DNA of 64,000 nt, taken from assembly GCF_047948215.1 (NCBI RefSeq), contig NC_134455.1:350825991-350889990 (forward strand), in the 5' to 3' direction. Source of the DNA: Lycorma delicatula. Its lineage: Eukaryota > Arthropoda > Insecta > Hemiptera > Fulgoridae. Below the pieces are notes generated by a model, which worked only from the letters and a program-made list of their open reading frames with translations, was not told where the DNA came from and made no database searches. This document shows, in pieces, positions 10,810-22,330 of this stretch. A program made the position numbers and the translations under genes. Numbering within the stretch: position 1 is the first letter of the stretch; each line of letters begins with the position of its first letter.

Positions 10810-11023
10810 TTTCTTCGTTGTACGAAGTAAAGGAATTATTGTGATCACGAAAAATTTCAGTTTTCAGATTTCAACGTAAATATCCATTTTGACCATCCCT
10901 GGATCCATTTTTATTTTTTTCGGCGTGACATCTGTACGTACGTATGTATATCGCATAATTCAAAAACAATTAGCCGTAGAATGTTGAAATTTTTTATTTA
11001 GGACTGTTTTAACATATATACTT
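10810..11023 (-). repeat. Rep-1 copy C, one end
   Basis: Opens at TTGTACGAAGTAAAGGAATT, continues with TTTCAGATTTCAACG and CGGCGTGACATCTGTACG, and stops near 11023, where it abuts and truncates the minus-strand pseudogene. Confidence 0.8.
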
Positions 11024-11788
11024 GGATGAATCTATGAAAAGGCGCCAGTCCTCAGATTTATGAACTTGCCCCAAGTGCAACATAAGCTCATCAAGATTTG
11101 TGCAATAAACCAAATTATTTTCATCAATAAAGTACTGAGAAAGTTATTATTATCGGCTTCGAAAGCCCGAAATGTTTGTATTTTCTTGAACTAAATTCCA
11201 ACCTTGCAGTCTTGAGCCTAACAGTTCAGCTTGACTTTTTGAAAATTTAAATACCTAACAAGTCATTTATTCACCTTGTGATATAAGATTTGGCTTATTG
11301 GAAGATAATTCAAAATCAAAATCATTGTTGTCTTCTTCAGTACTGCCTGGTTCTTCATCGCTGCTTTCGAAAAATACATTGACAGGTGGCTCAGGAACTG
11401 GAATAATTTCACTGTGAGGTAAAGCCCTGATTGCAGATTGCAATCAACGATATTTTAAAGTATGTTTAGATTTTTTTGAAATTCCAGACACACTTGTTGA
11501 ACAAAAGTAACAATCGGTTACATGAGCCTTTGGTTCACGCCAAACCATAGGTACACCAAATGGCAAAGGCTTCCATGTACCGTTCAGCCATCCTCTTAAA
11601 CATACAGAACAATTAGTACATACTATATGAGGAGCTCACGTCTTATCCTGATCACCAATTTTACATTGAAAATACAAATGATATGCTTTTTTAATTAAAG
11701 GTGTAATATTTTTTCTATTTGATTTTACGGTAAACTCACCACATACGTAAAAAAAGGCATCCACATCATTCACACAATTTCAAGGCAT
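11024..11788 (-). pseudogene. Multicopy Cys-motif protein family, broken copy 1
   Basis: Read on the minus strand from an ATG at 11788 (third codon already a stop). The product carries FYVCGEFTVKSNRKNITPLI, YHLYFQCKIGDQDKTWAPHI, VCTNCSVCLRGWLNGTWKPL and VWREPKAHVTDCYFCSTS, then an acidic Ser/Glu/Asp-rich linker (near 11330-11410), then SQAELLGSRLQGWNLVQ and EDWRLFIDSSK at the left edge. It parallels the copy at 28930-30538, including spaced CxxC pairs that could bind zinc. I recognise it as a family present in many copies in arthropod genomes but cannot assign a function; copy number suggests mobile origin. Several stops and frameshifts are present, and a Rep-1 fragment removes its C-terminal half. 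Confidence 0.7.
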
Positions 11789-11789
11789 T

Positions 11790-12828
11790 ACAACACTGCA
11801 CTGTTAACAAACCTAACACAGCAATAAGACTGAACAAAATTAATTCATTTCTAAATCCAGTGCTAAATACAAACAGCACAGCTGTGTTTTCAGCTACACG
11901 ATTAATCTTGTCCATAAAAACACACTCTTCAGTATTAGATATGATGTCATAATATGTGACTATTATATGATTTAATTATTTGTGTAATATTATTTATTTA
12001 TAGCTTACAAATTATGTTATAAAGTTAAAGAATAAAAAATGAGCTAACAAAATATAATATAGGAGCTTAAAATGATAACTATACGTTGAAAAACTAAAAA
12101 AAAAAACTTTAATTAAAATTTACATTTTTTTCAAAAAGGGTGGGTGATAGAAAGATTCTGAGTTCATATTCATTTAAAAAACGGATTAAAATCATGTATC
12201 GCATGTTAGGAAACGAAAATTATGTTTATCAGTGTTATTTTAAACTATTAATTAAATCATTTAAGTAAATATACAAACAAAATTAGTCCATTAACTGAAG
12301 GAAATAAATGAAAAAGATAATAAATACAAAATAACGGAAAATAAGAGAAAAACGAAAATCTGGTTCATATTAACGAAGTCCCTTGATTAAATTAATAACA
12401 ATATTTTTATTTTTTAAAAATTGAAAAATATACAATCTCGTAAAAAAAATATAATTTTTATAAAATAATAGATGAGGAATTCATAGAAGTATCAGTGTAA
12501 AAATAATATTATCTGAATAAATATTTACATTCCAGTTACTAATATTAAATATTTATATATGAATTTACTTTTGCGAATTCAGATGAAGTGCATCTGTATT
12601 GGAGTATTTTCACTACTGATATTAATAATACTGGTATTTATTATTAATTAAAAGAAATGGGAAATATTTCTGTCATATACAACAACGATTTTTAAATCAA
12701 CAGACGATAAAATAACAAAAACTAATTAATTTAATGCCTTACTTACTCATACATATTATTGTGCTACACCGATCGATAGACTTTAATTTTCTACAAAAAA
12801 TCAACTAAACAGTGGTGTATATACAGAG
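11790..12828. other. No gene recognised
   Basis: Highly AT-rich sequence with short A and T tracts; no ORF with coding character and no repeat matched inside the window. Confidence 0.5.
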
Positions 12829-13476
12829 AGTTTTATTTTAATTGAACCAGGCGATTTTCTCGTAAACTACGCACAATTAAAAAAATTACCTTAACAAAAG
12901 TTACTCAGATTGAAGAGTTACATCTCGTGGTGACCTTTAATTTGGCCTTGAACTTGACATTATTTCAAGGTTAACATTCCCCCCGTCCAAAATGGATGAC
13001 TTATTTTTGACCCCACTCATGAAAATAGCAGAAAATTTTACATTGGAATATGTAGTCACACGCATGACCTTGGACTTTTATTGAAGGTCATACGGCTAAG
13101 AGAGATAGTGTTGTACTACAGTATAAAGACATTTTTATGCTTTTTACCATAGTTTGTAAGATAAATGGCCTGAAATATAAATATTCTAGGAATATTGTAT
13201 GAAAAACTCGTATGACCGTCAAAAAGGTCCATGGTTATATATTTGACTGTATATTCAAATGTAAAATTTTCTGCTCTTTTCATTGGTTTTGTCAAAAAAA
13301 GTCATCCCATTTGAAAAAATCGTGTTAACCTTGAAATGACGATCAAGGTCGCGGTCAAGGTTAAATCCAAGGTCACCAAAAGATGTCCTCCTCCATTCTG
13401 AGTAAATTTTGTCTGTCTTTTTTTGGTATTGTGCGTAGTTTACGAGAAAATCGCCTGGGACGAATAAAATAAAACT
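12829..13476. mobile_element. 648 bp foldback MITE
   Basis: The left arm (AGTTTTATTTTAATTGAACC, then AGGCGATTTTCTCGTAAACT and ACGCACAATT) matches the reverse complement of the right end (ATTGTGCGTAGTTTACGAGA...AAATAAAACT). Similarity extends inward past TGAGTAA/TTACTCA and repeated AAGGTCA-type motifs, giving arms of over 200 bp. There is no coding sequence. Flanks are TATATA-like on both sides, but I cannot fix a target duplication. Confidence 0.8.
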
Positions 13477-14070
13477 ATATATTTTTTTTTAAATTTATTT
13501 ATAGAACAAATAAATTTCAGTTTAATGAAAGATAATATACATATTTTAAAATGAGTTAAGCCAAAAACGCGTAAATGAAATGTGAACATTTAAATTCAGC
13601 ACCTTTTTTTTTTAATTTATTGTGACTGGTAAAAGATTATAAGTTTCTGATACAAGACACAAAATGTGTGCATAATTGAAATCTTGCCCTAGACGATATT
13701 TACATTCCAGTATGTGGAAAATTGTCAGGAATATAATTTTAAATATTTCTATTCATCCAACTTTTTACGTAAAAGTTTTTAGTATTAAAAAAATACAGAT
13801 TATAACAAAAGAGTAAAATCTTCAAACACTCAAACATATGGAGAGACTCATGGTATCTCCTTTTACTTAGAATTAACCTTAAAATTTACTTGTAACTTCG
13901 ATTCAAAGAGAGCATGTAAAGATCATTTAAATTTTAAAAGGATAGTAGGATTTTAAAAAGGTGAAAACTATACTTTCCTGGCAATGGTCATTTATACTAA
14001 TACAGTTGAAAAATAAAAAAAACATGAAAAAAGTATAAAAAATATCAAAAAATCGATATTTTTAGACTTT
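13477..14070. other. No gene recognised
   Basis: AT-rich. A CTATACTTTCCTGGCAATGG motif near 13970-13989 resembles the start of Rep-4 (22020, 28455, 32637). Nothing else is recognised. Confidence 0.4.
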
Positions 14071-14074
14071 TATC

Positions 14075-14659
14075 AGCTCCTCCACCCCAATTTTGGCTGG
14101 GTGTTTGGGAGCTTGTTGCAGGTGTGTGCTGGCGTAGTAGTCTTCTCGTCTGCTGACTTAGGAATGTAGGCTACTCTCTCCCCTTGGACAAAGAAATGAT
14201 TCTCGTCTGAAAAAATAACTTTTTTCCACTTCTCAATAGTCCGTTATTTATGTTGCTTGCCCATTGAAGTCTTTTTGTCTTCATAACCTGTGTTTAACTA
14301 CTTCTTTTTAGGTTTTGTAGCAATCCTCTTTAGGTTTCCCAACAATCTTCTACGAATTGTGATATCAGAAAGATTAGTCCCACTGGCTCTCAAGTCCCTA
14401 TTAAGATCAATAGCTGACAATCGTGGATTAATTTTGTTTTTTCTTATTAGTAATCGAACCTGTGTACGCGTGGTTTTCTTTTTCCGTTCACATTTTCCTT
14501 TTCTCTTTGGAGAGACGGAACCTGTTTCACCAAACCTTTTCACGATTTCATTTACAATCCTAATTTCACACTACACTCACTGGCAATCTGTATTTGAGTC
14601 ATTTGTGTGTGGTGGGACAGAGCAACAATTTTTGACTGCTTTCGTGGGGTTATATCCAT
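14075..14659 (-). pseudogene. Tc1 transposase, N-terminal portion
   Basis: Minus-strand Tc1-type transposase from the ATG at 14659 (MDITPRKQSKIVALS). The tract 14543-14298 is open and holds the paired helix-turn-helix DNA-binding region: VKRFGETGSVSPKRKGKCER, RLLIRKNKINPRLSAIDLNR and IRRRLLGNLKRIA. Downstream in the same sense KWKKVIFSDENHFFVQGERV contains the first catalytic aspartate (FSDE). Coding ends near LPNTQPKLGW, so the second and third catalytic residues are absent. Stops occur after KPKKK and between helices. A cut-and-paste transposase of the DD34E class is expected from this layout, but the missing C-terminal part prevents direct confirmation. Confidence 0.85.
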
Positions 14660-14880
14660 TGTATTACCTAGAAACGAATAACAAACATAAGTAACTCACA
14701 AAGCACAAAACCCACTAATTCTGTTTGTATATGAACTAACATCATAACCTGTAACACCAACCAGCAACCAGGCTGCCACAGAATAAAAATTCCCTACAAC
14801 AGAATAAAAATCCCCTTTGTTCGGATTAATTTGTTCGATACAGAATATATTTAATAAAAAGTAAGATTATGTTTGCAAAA
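14660..14880. other. Flank of Tc1 relic
   Basis: Expected to hold the 5' untranslated end of the Tc1 element. ACAGAATAAAAATYCCC occurs twice (near 14777 and 14800), but I find no matching inverted terminal repeat. Confidence 0.3.
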
Positions 14881-15304
14881 TTTTGAGAAAATTTACCCCA
14901 AAGAAACTATCTACCCCAACCCCTGGAGATATTGACGTCAAACGTTTACCCACATATTGTCTCATATACACGTTGTTCCAAATTACATCAAAATCGGTTT
15001 ATCCAGTCAAAATGTTATTAAGGTTAAAACACGCCAACACAGGTATAAGATTCGAATATTACCACACCCACTTATTTTTGGGTCCCTGGACCATGAAATG
15101 TTGAGAAATGCAAAAACCTTGACCCGATTTTTTGACTGATTACCATACATTCCTTGCAGCATATCTCTAGAGCTATGATGCAAGGAAAGTAAAATTAAAT
15201 TTATCATTATATGTAGTTGTTTTTTATTATTATTTTATTTTCACACTATTGTATTTAAAAAAAAAACAAAAAACACCAGAATTTAGTGTTTCACTGTACC
15301 AACT

Positions 15305-15462
15305 TTTTTTTTTCTTTAACCTCCGGGACCACCGTTAGATATTGCTCCAGAGGATGAGGTGAATGATTTGTAGCGTGCGAAAATGCCATGCCTGACCGGA
15401 ATTCGAACCCGGGACCTCCGTATGAAAGGCCGAGACGCTACCACTCGCGCCACAGAGGCCGA
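15305..15462 (-). mobile_element. tRNA-derived SINE, family S, copy 1
   Basis: Minus strand: GGCCTCTGTGGCGCGAGTGG (A-box region), TAGCGTCTCGGCCTTTCAT, GGGTTCGAATTCCGGTCAGG (B box), GGCATTTTCGCACGCTAC, and a tail ending GGAGGTTAAAG plus an A run. It shares this layout with copies at 31945, 45922, 52726, 54418 and 60558. It lacks a plausible tRNA 3' half, so it is a SINE rather than a tRNA gene. Confidence 0.85.
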
Positions 15463-15654
15463 CTCACTGCATCAATTTTAAATAAAAAATCGGAACGTAA
15501 TCGACAGAATGATACTTAAAGTAGCCTGCCTAGTAATAGATTTTTAAACCCCTGTAAATTAGAAAACATAATCAAAAAACGGCTGGAATATTTTCATATC
15601 ATATTAAGTACTTTACAATTAATTTTTACTACCCGTCTAGATAGCGCTATTGCT

Positions 15655-16135
15655 CGAGAAGGGAAAGTACTGTAATAGGTCCAATTTGGGCATATGCGGT
15701 TTTCATCGGATCTTTACGTTTTCACACCTAAGAAACCCAAAAAACCGGATGGAAATTTACCCGATGTCAATGTTCGTATATACATCTGTGTTCGGTGCTG
15801 GCCACTAAATCACCCTATATCTCCAGAACTACAGAACCAATTTTTACCAAACTCGGTCAGATTACGTCTATATGTGAGGCATTGATGCCATTAAATTTTC
15901 AGCTTAAAAGGTCAGAGGGGTGAGGTTGCAGAGCAAGGTCACCCTCAGTATCTCGAGATTTCGCCTAATTTTACTTAGGCACATTTGTTAAAAAATAGTG
16001 ATCTTTTTAACAAAAAAAAATATTATTCAAAATTATGGATTCAGGGTTGGTCAAAATGGATATTTCCGTTGAAATCTGAAAACCGAAATTTTTCACGATC
16101 ACAGTACTTGCTTTACTTCTAACAAGGAAGTAAAA
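15655..16135 (+). repeat. Rep-1 copy D, one end with adjacent repeat-like DNA
   Basis: 16031-16135 matches the Rep-1 terminus (TCAAAATGGATATTTCCGTT, AATTTTTCACGATCACAGTA, CAAGGAAGTA). The preceding 350 bp (TATATCTCCAGAACTACAGA, GGTCACCCTCAGTATCTCGA) has a non-coding texture like 14890-15090 and may be a divergent internal part of a longer relative. Confidence 0.6.
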
Positions 16136-17330
16136 AAGACTTAAAAAGTAAAATTTAACGGTATTCTAGTTTTTGTTATGAGAACGTTATTTTGAATGTA
16201 CTTACGCCATTTTTTTTTAAATTAGCTGTTAAAAATATAAAACATCCATAATTTTGGTTAGGATTTTATTATCCCAAAGTTTTTTTACAACAAATTTTTG
16301 TTTTTCCGATTGTTTTAAAATTATGTTTCAAAATTCTGATCTTTTCATTTAACTTTTTTTTATATCCTCCCCACTGGGGGTTTGAGGATATGATGGTCTC
16401 ATACAAAAAAAATAAATAATAATAGTAGATCATTATAAATTAGCAGCATTTGCTAAAGTTAATTTATGCGTGTTTAAATATTGAATAGTTATATACGGGT
16501 AGCTGTATTTTATTAAAAATATGTATACATTTTTTATTTAAGTGAGAAAATATAAAGATTGGGAAAATATATTTTTTCTAATAATTTTATTATAAAATTA
16601 TGATTGTAAAAGTTAATTAAAGTAAATAAAAGTTAATAATTATAACCAAAGGTTATTTTTATCGTTAATTCTTTTACAGTTTTTCGATATACGTCATTAG
16701 ATTATAAGGAGGGTATATTGTGTTAACAAATACATATGCATTCATTTTGTCCTAGGACCTGCCCTAGTTCAGAACTAGTATTCTCATGATTCCCACGGTA
16801 GTTCGCCCCTATATGTTTGCTGTTATTCCAATTCTCTTCATCAAACCAATTTAGCGATGTTAATGAATTTTTTTTAATACATTTTGAATATAAATATTGT
16901 TTTCCAATGTTTCCAATGTAAATTGTTGCAAAAAAAGGCCATTGCACCTGGAAGGGTTTAAAAAAATAATTCTAATTTTTTAATATTAGTAAACAGGACA
17001 AGAAGGGAAAGAGAGTTAAATAATAAAAAGAATCGAATTAAAAAGTACAAGGGTATGTCGTGAACTTACACTGAAAAAAATATTTATTAACCTTTAAAAA
17101 AACTGAAGTTAGGAACCCGAAAAAAGGGTTAGAGAAAAAAAGGTTAAAGGAGAGCCAAACTCACGTATAATATGTCAAATAACGTAAAAAGTTGATGTTG
17201 TAAGGTTAACTTAACAAAAAACAAAAAAAAAAGTTGCATGAAAATGCTTGCTTAATTACCTTGATTTTGCGACAATAGCTTGTACGTACTTGATACCTTA
17301 TTTGTTCATTCCTATTTCTCATTTATATGG
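16136..17330. other. No gene recognised
   Basis: AT-rich. A 74-codon minus-strand frame at 16947-16723 ends in a Cys-Ile run but matches nothing I know. Confidence 0.4.
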
Positions 17331-17460
17331 TAAAAACACCGATCGGTGATCACGTGACGTTTTACATCCCACCTCACCTACACCTGTATAAAGTAACCTC
17401 CTCCTGTATCTGCCCTGCTGTCGGTTACTTTTAACGACAATCAAACAAATTTTCATATAG
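17330..17460 (+). promoter_or_regulatory. Promoter-like GC-richer patch (weak)
   Basis: A compositional island containing GATCACGTGAC (E-box CACGTG) near 17347-17357 and CTGTATAAAG near 17382, a TATA-like sequence ~40 bp before GTCGGTTACT. No downstream coding exon is visible, so this is tentative. Confidence 0.2.
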
Positions 17461-17998
17461 ATGTAAATATATTTATAATTTATACCGTTCACCATGTGAT
17501 TTTAAAAATATAATTATAATACAAAGGCTAAAATACATTTAAAACTCATTGCGATGTATAAAAGTAATATTATATTGGTGAAGATTTCTATCTGACTTCG
17601 AAAGGGCGATGTTCACTTTTATTGGGAACAAAATCTAATCGTACTCTTTTGCTTTGAAATGTTTTAATAGAATTTAAATTTTTTCATCATTTTTAAATAT
17701 TTATTATGCCTGCATATATTCTACTATAATGTATAATATCAAATCTTGGGCCCTCAAAAAAATAAAAATAAAAATAGACTTTTAGATCATTATTTGAAAA
17801 ATTTTAATATATTTTTGTATTTATTTTTATGAATGTACTATTGTTAAAAAGAATTGTCACTTATTTTTTTAAGAAAAAAAAATTAGCAAATCCAACTGTA
17901 TAGTAATTAATAGATCACAGAAATGTATTTTCGTGTAATTCAATACAATAATTACTTTTACGAGAAAGGGTCTTATTACGCTTTCGTATACATAAAGA
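17461..17998. other. No gene recognised
   Basis: AT-rich; nothing recognisable. Confidence 0.4.
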
Positions 17999-18062
17999 AG
18001 TTCGTTAGAACTTCGCCGGTAAGAGTCCGCAGAACTGGACGGCACGGCGAAGTCAACGAACT
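17999..18062. repeat. GC-rich stem-loop
   Basis: AGTTCGTT-AGA-ACTTCGCCG pairs with CGGCGAAGT-C-AACGAACT across a 26 nt loop, a 17 bp stem with a small internal bulge in otherwise AT-rich DNA. Confidence 0.6.
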
Positions 18063-19009
18063 ATGTTTATAGTTCTAAGCATGACCTAACCTAAAGTAAA
18101 ATAAAAATAAGAAAAAAAATGTTTAAACAAGCATGAAAACATTATATTTCAGTTCAATTAGATTTGTAATAAAGAATACTTTCAAAAATGCCTCGAATTT
18201 TGTTAGACAACGTTATTTTCTTCCATTTGATGTACCGCGGCACTTGAAATCACTTTTTCCTCAAAAAGATGGGTTTACGAATCGCGTTGCTAAGTAGCAG
18301 TACTTAACGGCGCCTTTGAATTTACGAATGATCTCGTAAAAAAACTTGATAATGTGCTTGAAATAATAAAATTTAAAAGAAAATATACTACAACTTATTT
18401 TAATAGTAAATGCTCTTATGAAAATGAAAATACTTTAGATTAAACAAATTTTTTAATCCCCATTATTTCATTAAAAAAAAAATTAAAGGATTTGTTTACA
18501 AGAGATTATATATCATAGCTGCTAATAAAACACAAAAAATACGAACGGTAGGAAAGTGTTGTAAGTATGGTAACAACGATTTGTTACATAAAAAAGAAAT
18601 AAATTCGACTGGTAAAATTTTTATTCTACAATTAGAATGTTTGAACTAATTGATGGAGAAATAAAAAAAGTTCAGTTAATAATAATATAAAAAGTGTGTC
18701 ATGGATTCGAAAAAAGTGTAGGGTTACACTTGCAAAGTAATAAGTGCAATATTACATCACGGATCTTTGATTCGTGAAGGTAATGGTGAAGGTTCCTTCA
18801 CCATTATACTAGTTTTATTAAAAAAGGAAAAATATGGTATGAAATGAATGATATGACTAACAACAAAAATTGGCCGAGATATTCAAAGAATGTATATTTT
18901 TTGTTCTAGAAAGGTAATAATTTTTAATAATAAATCCATAATTAACAATCAATAATTCATAAAAATTAAAAATAAAAGAATAATCTAACAAAACGCAGTG
19001 ATATCCAAA
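18063..19009. other. No gene recognised; one short palindrome
   Basis: AT-rich. At 18781-18806 a 12 bp stem (TAATGGTGAAGG) folds on itself with a TT loop. Nothing else is seen. Confidence 0.45.
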
Positions 19010-19310
19010 AAATTACATTGAAATTATAAACAGTACGGTGAGAGTCTCGCAGATATTTCTTCCGCTCAAAAAACAAAAATTCCTGTAATATAAATAAAAT
19101 CGTTTTAGACAAAATGATACTGATATCAAAAAAATAAGACATTACATTTCTATTATCAAATTCTCTTTTTAATTAAGAATTTTGTTTTAAAAAAAACAAC
19201 CTACAATAATAGATAAAAGCGATGTATTCTATATAATAAGCAAAAAGTAGGAAAATGTGTTACAAAACTCTTACTGGCCCGATTTAATTTATTAAACAAC
19301 GAATAATCAT
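19010..19310. repeat. Long inverted repeat 2, left arm
   Basis: Pairs with 20600-20895: GCAGATATTTCTTCCGCTCA, AAAACAAAAATTCCTGTAATA, AAAATGATACTGATATCAAA and TTACTGGCCCGATTTAAT all have reverse-complement partners there. Arms are ~300 bp. Confidence 0.75.
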
Positions 19311-19351
19311 AAGAATTATATTATTTCTGTAAATGTGACATGTATTACATA

Positions 19352-20590
19352 CGAGACTCGGCTGATAAATTTTGCACACTAGCAGCGTGCTACACGGAGA
19401 CAAAAGGTACTATCGAGCTGGGCGTGGCTGCACATTATAGCTAAAACCGCCCTCTATAAACTTGCGATAATGCGTTGAAATCCGTTTACCGGTTTGTTTT
19501 CAGTAGCAGTTAAAATTGAGTCGAGTGCGGTCAGTATGTCAACACGGTTACAACAGCGCGCAGTGATCGAATTTTTAACAGCAGAAAATGTGAATCCTAC
19601 GAATATTTTTCATCGTTCAAAAGCGGTTTACGGTAGTGAAATTGTTGACAGGACTACTGAGAATAGGTGGGGGTTGAAATTTTCCGAATGTGAAGCTGGT
19701 AAATCGATAATTGAGGACACACCTCGTAACGGATGACCAGTTTCAGTGACGTGACTGACGAGAAACATCGAAAGGAGGTGGACAATTTGTTTCAAAGTGA
19801 CCGACGAATCACTCAGAAACGCATCTTTATTCAGTTAGGCTTATCTAAAGAACGAGTAGGCCGTATTATCGAACGACTGGGATACCGTAAAATCTGTGCA
19901 TGATGGGTACCGCGCAAACTGACGGACGAATACATCATTACGACCTGGAAGAAAAAAGGCAAAGCATGGAATAACATTACGAATCGCCGAAACCCAAAAA
20001 ATTGAATACTCAAGCCTCGGCGAAAAAACTCCTTTTGACGCTGTTTTGGGACACCAAACACGTTTATTTGACTAAGTTTCTGGAACATGGGACGTCTGTG
20101 AACTCCGAACGGTACACTGAGACGTTAAGACATCTCAGACGAAGAGTATGTCGCGTTCGAAAGATCACTATGCTCATAATCTTGCAACATGACAATGCGC
20201 AGCCTCACACATCGCACGTCACTAGAGAGGCTCTCCGCAAACTGAAGTTTGAGCCTATTCCGCAACCGCCATACTCGCCGGTTTGGCTCCGTGCGACTTC
20301 CACTTCTCTCATCAAAAGAGGGATCTCAAAGGTAATCATTACACCATCGATGATGAGGTGAAGGCTGTGGCCACTTGGATCCGAGAAAGACCGCCAGAGG
20401 TTTTCAGCGACGGAATGCAAAAACTTGTCACATGTTGAGAAAAGTGTAGGCACTGTAAACGGGGATTGTATTGGAAAATAAATACTGTGTAGCTAAGGTA
20501 TGGAACTTTTATTCATTTTTTATTTCATTCCAGTACCTCTTTTCAATCCCATGATACGCATGTATGTGCAAATTTATCAGCCGAGCTTCG
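19352..20590 (+). mobile_element. Mariner element (SETMAR-like) with intact ends
   Basis: 1,239 bp element flanked by TA (19350-19351 and 20591-20592). Terminal inverted repeats of ~28 bp: CGAGACTCGGCTGATAAATT at the left and its partner AATTTATCAGCCGAGCTTCG at the right. It sits between the arms of long inverted repeat 2. Confidence 0.9.
19536..20438 (+). pseudogene. Mariner transposase, catalytic segment deleted
   Basis: Transposase starting MSTRLQQRAVIEFLTAENVN, with the first helix-turn-helix region, then (after a TGA at 19734 and frameshifts) a second one (RITQKRIFIQLGLSKERVGR). PRKLTDE is followed at once by HHYDLEEKRQSMEW. Family members have ~35 residues between these, including the VTGDETW block with the first catalytic Asp, so a deletion of ~100 bp has removed it. 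The rest is well kept: LLLTLFWDTKHVYLTKFLEH, LQHDNAQPHTSHVTREA (second Asp), then PPYSP with a frameshift at the third catalytic site, and EVKAVATWIRERPPEVFSDG before the stop. Inactive, but the ends could still be moved by a transposase supplied in trans. Confidence 0.9.
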
Positions 20591-20599
20591 TATTAATGA

Positions 20600-20895
20600 A
20601 ATTGGGCCGGTAATAGTTCTGTAACATTTTTTTCTATTTTTTGCTTATGATATTGAACGCTTAAACATCGTTTATTATCTATTATTGTATATCTATTGTT
20701 GATTACATATATTTAACATGTATTTTTTTTTAACAAAATTCTAAAACAGAAATGTAGTATCTTACCTTTTTTGTTATCAGTATCATTTTATTAAAAACAT
20801 TTTTATTTATATTACAGAAATTTTTGTTTTTTGGGCGGAAGAAATGATATCTGCAGACTTACAGTTTGCTTTACAATTTCATTGTAATTTATTTG
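20600..20895. repeat. Long inverted repeat 2, right arm
   Basis: Reverse complement of 19010-19310; GGGCGGAAGAAATGATATCT near 20837-20856 is the clearest block. Confidence 0.75.
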
Positions 20896-21479
20896 AATTC
20901 TTAACAACATATCGAACCATTTTAAAAATTTTCCACCAATTTATATTTATGATAAATAAAAACTAACTATTTTACAATGTTAATTTATAAATTGGTTTTT
21001 AAATAAAATTCTAATATTAATACAAAAATACAAAAAAAAAAACATGAATTTCCTGATCCCTTTCAACGTATACATAAAAATGTGATCAAATAATTTGCGA
21101 GTCCAATTACCAAAACTTGAAAAAAATAGACCCGCTATTTAAAATTAACCCTTTTAAAAAAACAAGCCCGATTAGAATGATCCAGCAGCAAGGGACTCTG
21201 TCCAGGTTCTGCGATAAAGTAGGGAGTAATAAACTCCCGCTAATTTTGCATTCCATTCCTTGCGAGTCTTTCTGTTTCTCCCCCGCAATGGTTTTATTAA
21301 GAACAACTATTTAATCTCGTTAAGAAAATAGTAATTGTTAATTTTTAGTAACTCACCTATATAGTGACATTAAAAGTTAGATGTAATAAGTTTTTAACAA
21401 AACAATTTTATGTATAGAGTTTATCCAATATTCTGTGGTACTTTTTCGGAATCTGACAGCCACTTTTTTCAATTTTTTC
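20896..21479. other. Mostly unrecognised; one segment shared with 62.8 kb
   Basis: 21180-21275 (CAGCAGCAAGGGACTCTGTC...) resembles 62813-62905. On the minus strand both read A(K/R)(L/M)AGV then RR.WT.SLAA, so this may be a fragment of a repeated coding sequence. The remainder is AT-rich. Confidence 0.45.
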
Positions 21480-21795
21480 TGTCAAATCAGTGGGTATTTG
21501 GAGGTATTTGCAGAGAAATTATAAATATAATCTAACCAAACTTAACCTACGCTCGCTAATCTATTTTTTTTTTTTATTTCTACTCGTCGATTTTATTCAA
21601 ACATGGGTCTTCCAAATGTACCTGAGAGAGGTTCAATATAAGCATTATTACTTACAATTATTAATATAATCTAATCAAACTTAACCTACGCTCGCTTCGC
21701 TCGATAGTCAAGGTTAGCGAGCGAAACGAGCGTAAGTTAAGTTTGGTTGGATGATATTTATAATTTCTCTCCAAATACCCATTGATTTGGAAGGA
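21480..21795. mobile_element. Rep-3 hairpin MITE, copies 2 and 3 (tandem or nested)
   Basis: Starts with CAAATCAGTGGGTATTTG and ends with its partner CAAATACCCATTGATTTGG. Inside, CTAACCAAACTTAACCTACG occurs at 21532 and again (CTAATC...) near 21670, and the GCGAGCGAAACGAGCG arm near 21716. One arm is truncated after CTCGCTAATC and a complete short hairpin follows, so two insertions or a rearranged one are present. Confidence 0.75.
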
Positions 21796-22019
21796 AAAAT
21801 ATAAATTATAATAGTAAGACGTAACGCAAAAAAAAGAACAACTATGGTGGGAAAAACACAAAAGACCCAAATTTTCATAAACATCTTCTGAGTTGTGAAA
21901 TATTTTGTGTATTTAGATTTTCATGTATTTCATAAATATTATTTCATGTGTTTATGTTTCAAATAATTTATATAAACTTTAATTACATCCATTTTTAATT
22001 TTCCGGCTTAAAATTGTAC

Positions 22020-22330
22020 TATATAGCTACGCAATACGATATTTATGGGAAAGTATGCTACGCTAATCGGATAAAATTTTTCACGTCAATTTTTTTCAGA
22101 TCTCGACATTTCATAACATCCTCTAACAAAAAAAAAAACCCAATTTTATCACTGAAAGATTCCGGAAGAATGTATGTACGTACATGTTTTTTTTGTATCT
22201 CCTTAAGAATGGATAGATTTTAATGATATTTGGCAGTATTATTTTTTTGTAAATTAGGCAATATGCCATTTAATTTTGGTGACAATCAGTCAAGGGGGGT
22301 AAGAAAATTGGACATTAATGGGTTCCATAT
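22020..22330 (+). repeat. Rep-4 copy 1
   Basis: Shares CATTTCATAACATCCTCTAA, GTATCTCCTTAAGAATGGAT and GACAATCAGTCAAGGGGGG-like motifs with 32637-32930, and the start region with 28455-28530. A non-coding dispersed repeat. Confidence 0.5.

Noticed and set aside
14883..15139. Overlapping open frames of 60-73 codons
   Set aside because: Texture matches an old non-coding repeat (compare 15700-16000 and 30870-31030); three overlapping frames are equally open on both strands.
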